Below are positions 59,344 to 64,000 of a DNA stretch of 64,000 nucleotides, one piece after another. A model generated the notes under the pieces. It was given only the letters and a program-made list of their open reading frames with translations, searched no databases and was not told where the DNA came from. Every line of letters starts with the position of its first letter. The stretch's first letter is position 1. The stretch spans positions 46,608,501-46,672,500 of the forward strand of contig CM075675.1 in assembly GCA_037962975.1 (NCBI GenBank). Direction: 5' to 3'. The stretch comes from Clitoria ternatea (Eukaryota > Streptophyta > Magnoliopsida > Fabales > Fabaceae). The position numbers and the translations under genes were made by a program.

Positions 59344-60522
59344 TCAGTGTTCCGGTTGAAAAAGATGAGGGTACATCCGTCTCATATCAGATTCTAACTC
59401 CCAAGTGTAGTTCATCCAATGTAAATTCTGCCACTTCACCTTCACCAGCGGTACTTCCTTGTTCCTTAAACGTTTGATTTGGTGCTCTTCAATACCAATT
59501 GGTACGGCCTCCACCGTCAAGTTCTCCTTCACTTCAATGGAATCACTCGGTACAATCATTGTATCGCACGGAATGTAGGCTCGAAGTTGCGATACGTGGA
59601 ACACGTTGTGGATGTTAGTCAATGATTGAGGAAGATCCAGCCGATATGCGACTTCACTAATCCGCTCTAGTATTTGGTATGGTCCAATATACTTCGGATT
59701 AAGCTTTTGGCTTTTCAAAATTCGACCTACACCTTTAGTTGGGGAAATTCTTAGAAACACCCAATCACCCACTTGGAATTCAAGAGGTCTATGCCTATTG
59801 TCATAATAGCTCTTCTGACGGTCTTGGGCAATTTTTATCTTCTCCCGGATTAAAGCGATCTGTTCGTTCATCTCTTGAATCATCTCAGGCCCCAGATGAA
59901 GGGCATCGCCGTCCTCATTCCAACATAATGGAGTACGACACTTTCGACCATAAAGAGCTTCGTATGGAGCCATCCCAATGCTGCTATGGTAACTGTTATT
60001 ATATGCAAATTCCACCAAGGGCAAGTATTTCTCCCATGATCCGCCCTGTTCCAGTACACATGCTCTTAACATATCTTCAAGAGTCTGTATAGTCCGTTCT
60101 GATTGACCATCGGTTTGGGGATGGTAAGCCGAACTCAATTTAAGCTCAGTACCCAATTGTTGTTGCAAACTCCCCCAAAACCTAGAAGTAAATCGGGGAT
60201 CCCGATCGGAGATAATACTTGAGGGCACACCATGCAGTCGTACGACTTCAGCAACGTACAACCTAGCTAATCGCTCTAACGACCACTTCATATTTATTGC
60301 CAAGAAATGCGCACTTTTGGTTAATCGATCAACAATTACCCAAATCGCGTTGTATCCGGTTTGAGTACGAGGTAGTCCGGACACGAAGTCCATGGTGATA
60401 CTTTCCCACTTCCAGATCGGAATTTCTGGAGGTTGAAGCAAACCTGGAGGTCGTTGGTGCTCAACCTTACACTTCTGACATATAACACAGGATTTCACGT
60501 ACTCGATTATTGCCTTCTTCAT
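59344..60522 (-). pseudogene. Chromovirus integrase with chromodomain
   Basis: Begins within the zinc motif (SCVICQKCKVEHQ). Catalytic triad: ITMDFVSGLP, ISDRDPRFTSRFW and HPQTDGQSERTIQTLEDML. The GPY/F-like motif (KYIGPYQILERI) follows. At the C-terminus, about residues 335-385, LRNKEVPLVKVKWQNLHWMN and TWELE form a chromodomain, thought in chromoviruses to guide integration to heterochromatin. It is separated from RT-RH by a 1-nt deletion-type frameshift near 60535; otherwise open. Confidence 0.9.
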
Positions 60523-61967
60523 GTTTGGCCACCAGAATCCCTTTTTAAGTCATGATACATTTTTGTCACTCCTGGATGTATACTTAGAGAGCTCTTGTGT
60601 GCTTCTGTTAACACCGCCTGCCTGAAGCCTCCATGTGCAGGCACCACAACTCGATTCCTGAATCTCCATACGCCATCCTCACCTCGAGTTATCTCTTCAT
60701 TTTTACCTCGGGTCTGAGTGTCGATTAACTTCAGTAACTCTTCCTCATCTTTCTGCGCCGCCATCATAGACTCCAGAAATTCATTGGAGATTTTTAACAT
60801 TCCAATCGTCATTCGATTTGGCGCACTCATGACCACTCCAATATTCAAATCCCTAAAGCTTTCTAGCAATTCTTGTTCTCTGTCCATTAAGTAAGCCACG
60901 TGTAATACCTTCCTGCTTAATGCATCTGCCACAACATTTGCTTTGCCCGGGTGATACTTCAAATCGAAGTCATAATCTTTCAAATACTCCATCCATCTCC
61001 TTTGTCTCATATTTAGCTCCTTTTGATCAAATAAATACTTTAAACTCTTGTGGTCACTGAATACTACAAAACGAGCTCCATACAGGTAATGGCGCCAAAT
61101 CTTCAGTGCGTACACTACTGCTGCGAGTTCCAGATCATGGGTCGGGTAATTCTCCTCATGTGGCCTCAATTGCCTTGAAGCATAGGCAATTGCTCGATCC
61201 GCTCGCATCAACACACACCCCACTCCAAATTTGGACGCATCGCAATATACTTCAAATTCTTTGGTCACATCGGGCAGTGCAAGCACGGGCGCAGTAGTTA
61301 AACACCGCTTCAGAGTTTGGAAACTTAATTCACATTTCTCCGACCACACGAAAGGGTTTTTTTTCCTAGTCAATCGAGTCAGAGGGAGGGCTATCCGAGA
61401 GAACCCCTCAATGAAACGTCGGTAGTATCCAGCTAATCCAAGGAAACTCTGGATTTCAGTTACTGACTTCGGTGTCTCCCAAGTCATAACCGCCTTAATT
61501 TTTGTCGGATCAACTGAGACTCCTTCTTGGGAAATTACATGCCCCAAGAATTGTACACTACTCTTCCAGAACTCATATTTAGATAATTTAGCGTACAACT
61601 TCTTCTCGCGGAGTGCTTGTAAAACAGGTCGAAGATGTTGAGCATGCTCCTCGTCCGACCTCGAATATACCAAAATATCGTCAATGAAGACCACCACAAA
61701 CTGGTCCAAGTACGGTTGAAAGGTCCGATTCATATAATCCATAAAAATGGCAGGAGCGTTTGTTACTCCAAAGGGCATTACTACGTACTCGAAGTGCCCA
61801 TAACGAGTCCGGAATGCTGTCTTTGGGATATCCTCCGACCTCACTCAGATTTGGTGGTATCCCGATCTCAAGTCAATCTTAGAGAACACAGCAGCGCCTC
61901 GCAACTGGTCCAGTAAATCATCAATCCGGGGTAGTGGATACTTATTTTTGATCGTCAGTTTGTTCAG
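60519..61967 (-). pseudogene. Chromovirus reverse transcriptase and RNase H
   Basis: After the TAG (61968-61970) the same frame continues LTIKNKYPLPRIDDLL to a TGA (61845-61847), then is open to 60519: MPFGVTNAPAIFMDYMNRTF, catalytic VVFIDDILVYS, FLGLAGYYRRFIEGFSRI, RNase H YCDASKFGVGCVLM, LELAAVVYALKIWRHYLYG, FSDHKSLKYLFDQKELNMRQ and HPGKANVVADALSRK. Both stops fit single C-to-T changes. Confidence 0.9.
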
Positions 61968-63758
61968 CTATCGATAATCAATACACATGCGCATGCTACC
62001 ATCCTTCTTCTTTACTAATAACACCGGAGCGCCCCAGGGTGAGGCACTAGGTCGGATAAAGCCCTTTTCTAATAATTCGTTTACTTGCTTCTTCACTTCG
62101 GTTAATTCCACCGAAGACATTCTATATGGTGCTTGGGACACCGGTTCTGCTCCGGGAATCAAGTCAATAGAGAAATCAATCTCTCGACTAGGAGGTAGCT
62201 CCGGAATTTCTTCCGGAAAAACGTCAGGAAATTCACAAACAATCGGAATATCATTTAGCAGAAGGTCATGTCGACCCTCCGAAGTGAATAAAACGACATA
62301 CGTGGCTAGAACATCGCTCACCCCGTCCTTCACGTCAAGTTCCTGTGAGAAAACAATTTTCTTCCGATAGCAGTCGACCAACACATGATTAGCAGCAAGC
62401 CAATCAAGACCTAGAATAATGTCTAAGTCCTTTAAGGGCATACAGATAAGATTTACTCGAAAGGTACGGCCTTCGATTTGCATCGGTAGTTCCCTACATA
62501 CGGTAGTTGCACGGAAAGTAGAACCAGTTGGAGTGGAAACAATAAGGGCGTTCTCCATTAAACTGATTGGCAGACCAAGCCGTCGCACACAACTTTCCGA
62601 AATAAAGGAATGGGTTGCACCTGAATCATAAATCACATCAACTAGATAACCACAGATGAGGCACTTACCCTGTACCAGATTGTCATTCCTCGTAGCTTCT
62701 GAAGCATCAAACGTAAATACACGCCCAGTCATGGCGTTCTGGGCACCGCTAGATTGAGCGTCATATCTTCCCGCTTGTGGGTTCCTTCTACCAGCTCCAT
62801 TCCGACCTCCTCTCATGAAGTTGGAACCCCGGTTTCCAGAAGGGTTAGTCCGATTATCCGTTCTGCCCTGTTGCTGCCTCTGAGGGCAATCGGGCCTGAG
62901 ATGCCCTGGTTGTCCGCACTGGAAGCACACAATCTGATTAGCTTGGCAATATTTGGCAATGTGTCCTTCCTGGCCACAATTGTAGCATGTACGATTCCCA
63001 GGGGGATTACCCGATCGACCAGTGGAACCTCGACCAGAGGAGGATGAAGAGGTAGCAGAGGATTTGCCACCTCGAAAGAATTGACCCATCCTCTTGAAGC
63101 TGAAACCTTTTGCCTTCAATGGCTTTTTATCTCTTGGCTGAGACATCCTTTGCAACTGCACTTCTTCTGTCAGCCTTGCTTTGTTCACCAAGGTCGGATA
63201 GTCCCTGATCTCCATTGGTACGATTACACTACGGAGCTCAATCCATAGTCCCGCTTCGTATTTGGCACACTTGCTGCCTTCAGTCCCTTCTAATGAGAAA
63301 GGGTGGTAAAAATCACACAGCTCGTCGAACTTGCTGGTGTACTCAGCTACAGACATCCGGTCTTGCTCTAACTTCAGGAATTCCATTTCTTTCCGGATTT
63401 TGTAGTTGTCTGGGAAGTACTTAACAAGGAACCTCCTTCGAAAATTCGCCCATACTAACGGCTCATTGGCTGCGTTCATTTGCACCTTCACGCGAGACCA
63501 CCATACTCTAGCCTCATCTTTCAATTGATATGAAGCAAATAAAACCTTTTGCTCCTCAGAACACTCAAAATATTCAAAAACTTGTTCGATATCCCTAATC
63601 CAGATATATGCCCCATCGTAGTCGTGTCCCCCCTTGTAAGTCGGAGGATTCCTTTTTAGGAATTTATCCAGAGTGGGACCGGACTCGGTCCTACTCATCA
63701 GTTGAGTAAATTTAAAGAAGAAATCATCTCCTCCCCCAGAACTAGTCTCTCCGTCCAT
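61968..63758 (-). CDS. Chromovirus gag, protease and start of RT
   Basis: 596 codons from ATG 63758. Gag core at about residues 70-170 (WANFRRRFLVKYFPDNYKI). Serine/glycine-rich linker, then two CCHC knuckles CYNCGQEGHIAKYC (about 255) and CFQCGQPGHLRPDC (about 274). Protease VIYDSGATHSFIS (Asp about 376) and LIIL-type end ILGLDWLAANHVLVDCY. RT begins FIRPSASPWGAPVLLVKKKD and MRMCIDYR, ending at the TAG (61968-61970). Confidence 0.92.
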   Translation of the reverse strand: MDGETSSGGGDDFFFKFTQLMSRTESGPTLDKFLKRNPPTYKGGHDYDGAYIWIRDIEQVFEYFECSEEQKVLFASYQLKDEARVWWSRVKVQMNAANEPLVWANFRRRFLVKYFPDNYKIRKEMEFLKLEQDRMSVAEYTSKFDELCDFYHPFSLEGTEGSKCAKYEAGLWIELRSVIVPMEIRDYPTLVNKARLTEEVQLQRMSQPRDKKPLKAKGFSFKRMGQFFRGGKSSATSSSSSGRGSTGRSGNPPGNRTCYNCGQEGHIAKYCQANQIVCFQCGQPGHLRPDCPQRQQQGRTDNRTNPSGNRGSNFMRGGRNGAGRRNPQAGRYDAQSSGAQNAMTGRVFTFDASEATRNDNLVQGKCLICGYLVDVIYDSGATHSFISESCVRRLGLPISLMENALIVSTPTGSTFRATTVCRELPMQIEGRTFRVNLICMPLKDLDIILGLDWLAANHVLVDCYRKKIVFSQELDVKDGVSDVLATYVVLFTSEGRHDLLLNDIPIVCEFPDVFPEEIPELPPSREIDFSIDLIPGAEPVSQAPYRMSSVELTEVKKQVNELLEKGFIRPSASPWGAPVLLVKKKDGSMRMCIDYR

Positions 63759-63968
63759 TTAGCAACTCTACAATGGGCAAACACATCACCATTAATAACC
63801 AAGATCAGTCAGGGGATTATAGATTTACCTTATTTTCATAGAATACTACGCCAGTGGAGTGCCAAGGGAACGGTGCCAGACCACACGTAATCTTAACAAA
63901 ACACAATCAACTTTCATAAGATTATCACAATCACTAGATCAGCCCACACACCGGCTCTAGAAAGAACC

Positions 63969-63980
63969 GCTCTGATACCA
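63969..63980 (-). other. Chromovirus primer binding site
   Basis: Minus strand TGGTATCAGAGC (initiator Met tRNA type), two bases from the 5' LTR. Confidence 0.9.
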
Positions 63981-63982
63981 AG

Positions 63983-64000
63983 TGTAACGTTCTAGACTAT
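63983..64000 (-). repeat. Chromovirus 5' LTR, first bases only
   Basis: TGTAACGTTCTAGACTAT equals the start of 56970. The rest lies beyond the window. Confidence 0.9.

Larger units (their letters stand above)
56970..64000 (-). mobile_element. Tekay-type chromovirus (Ty3/gypsy), minus strand
   Basis: 3' LTR at 56970-59308, polypurine tract, pol with chromodomain, gag, primer site and the first bases of the 5' LTR at 63983. Gene order gag-PR-RT-RH-IN-chromodomain. Left TSD taccc (56965-56969); the right one is outside. Two in-frame stops and one frameshift are the only breaks seen in about 1,470 codons, so it is fairly young. Confidence 0.93.

Overview
Nuclear plant DNA, very probably a legume (the SIRE, Athila, TAT and Tekay lineages together with arrays of TAATCGATTA and CGCT-NN-AGCG palindromes suggest Phaseoleae; this is inference). 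I see no cellular gene. Almost all of the window is nested LTR retrotransposons, and most borders are supported by target-site duplications (TSDs) read directly from the sequence.

Layout. (1) TAT-A, an old decayed Ty3/gypsy TAT-lineage element on the + strand, is the backbone from before the window to about 44.48 kb. It is split into 9034-12765, 18407-19667 and 39049-~44480. Three elements sit inside it: a young, intact Ty1/copia SIRE element (left end outside the window, to 9033); a 5.6-kb solo-LTR-like insertion at 12766-18406; and an Athila element at 19668-39048 (TSD cctta, two 1.65-kb LTRs). Athila itself carries two insertions: a 3.07-kb LTR (22495-25567) in gag and an LTR deletion derivative (34122-37175, TSD gggtt) in its 3' region. 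(2) 44.48-47.44 kb is AT-rich DNA with tandem repeats and microsatellites. (3) TAT-B, a second TAT element on the - strand, starts at 47444. It is interrupted by a 2.4-kb Tekay solo LTR (49406-51791, TSD ggttc) and an older LTR (53942 onward). That LTR in turn holds a minus-strand Tekay-type chromovirus (56970 to beyond 64000) from the same family as the solo LTR.

Main observation. The SIRE element carries 10-bp palindromes (TAATCGATTA) arranged as dyads 20-23 bp apart, separated by gaps of about 30 or 50-52 bp. All are close to whole DNA turns. One array lies in the LTR upstream of its TATA box. A second lies upstream of a separate TATA box that precedes the env-like ORF. In both, the last palindrome core starts exactly 127 bp before TATAAAT. 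The unrelated Athila element shows the same grammar with a different palindrome (CGCT-NN-AGCG; dyads of 18-22 bp, gaps mostly 41 or 50 bp), again in the LTR just before TATA and again upstream of its env-like gene. Tekay-type LTRs carry the second palindrome with the same spacing of about 21 bp. CTG/CAG trinucleotides recur at a fixed offset inside the gaps. This looks like a shared, helically phased promoter architecture tied to the third-ORF module of retrotransposons.

The genes work only as retroelement modules: gag forms the particle, pol supplies protease, integrase, reverse transcriptase and RNase H, and third ORFs (env-like in SIRE and Athila, antisense in TAT) have their own promoters. 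Only the SIRE ORFs are unbroken.
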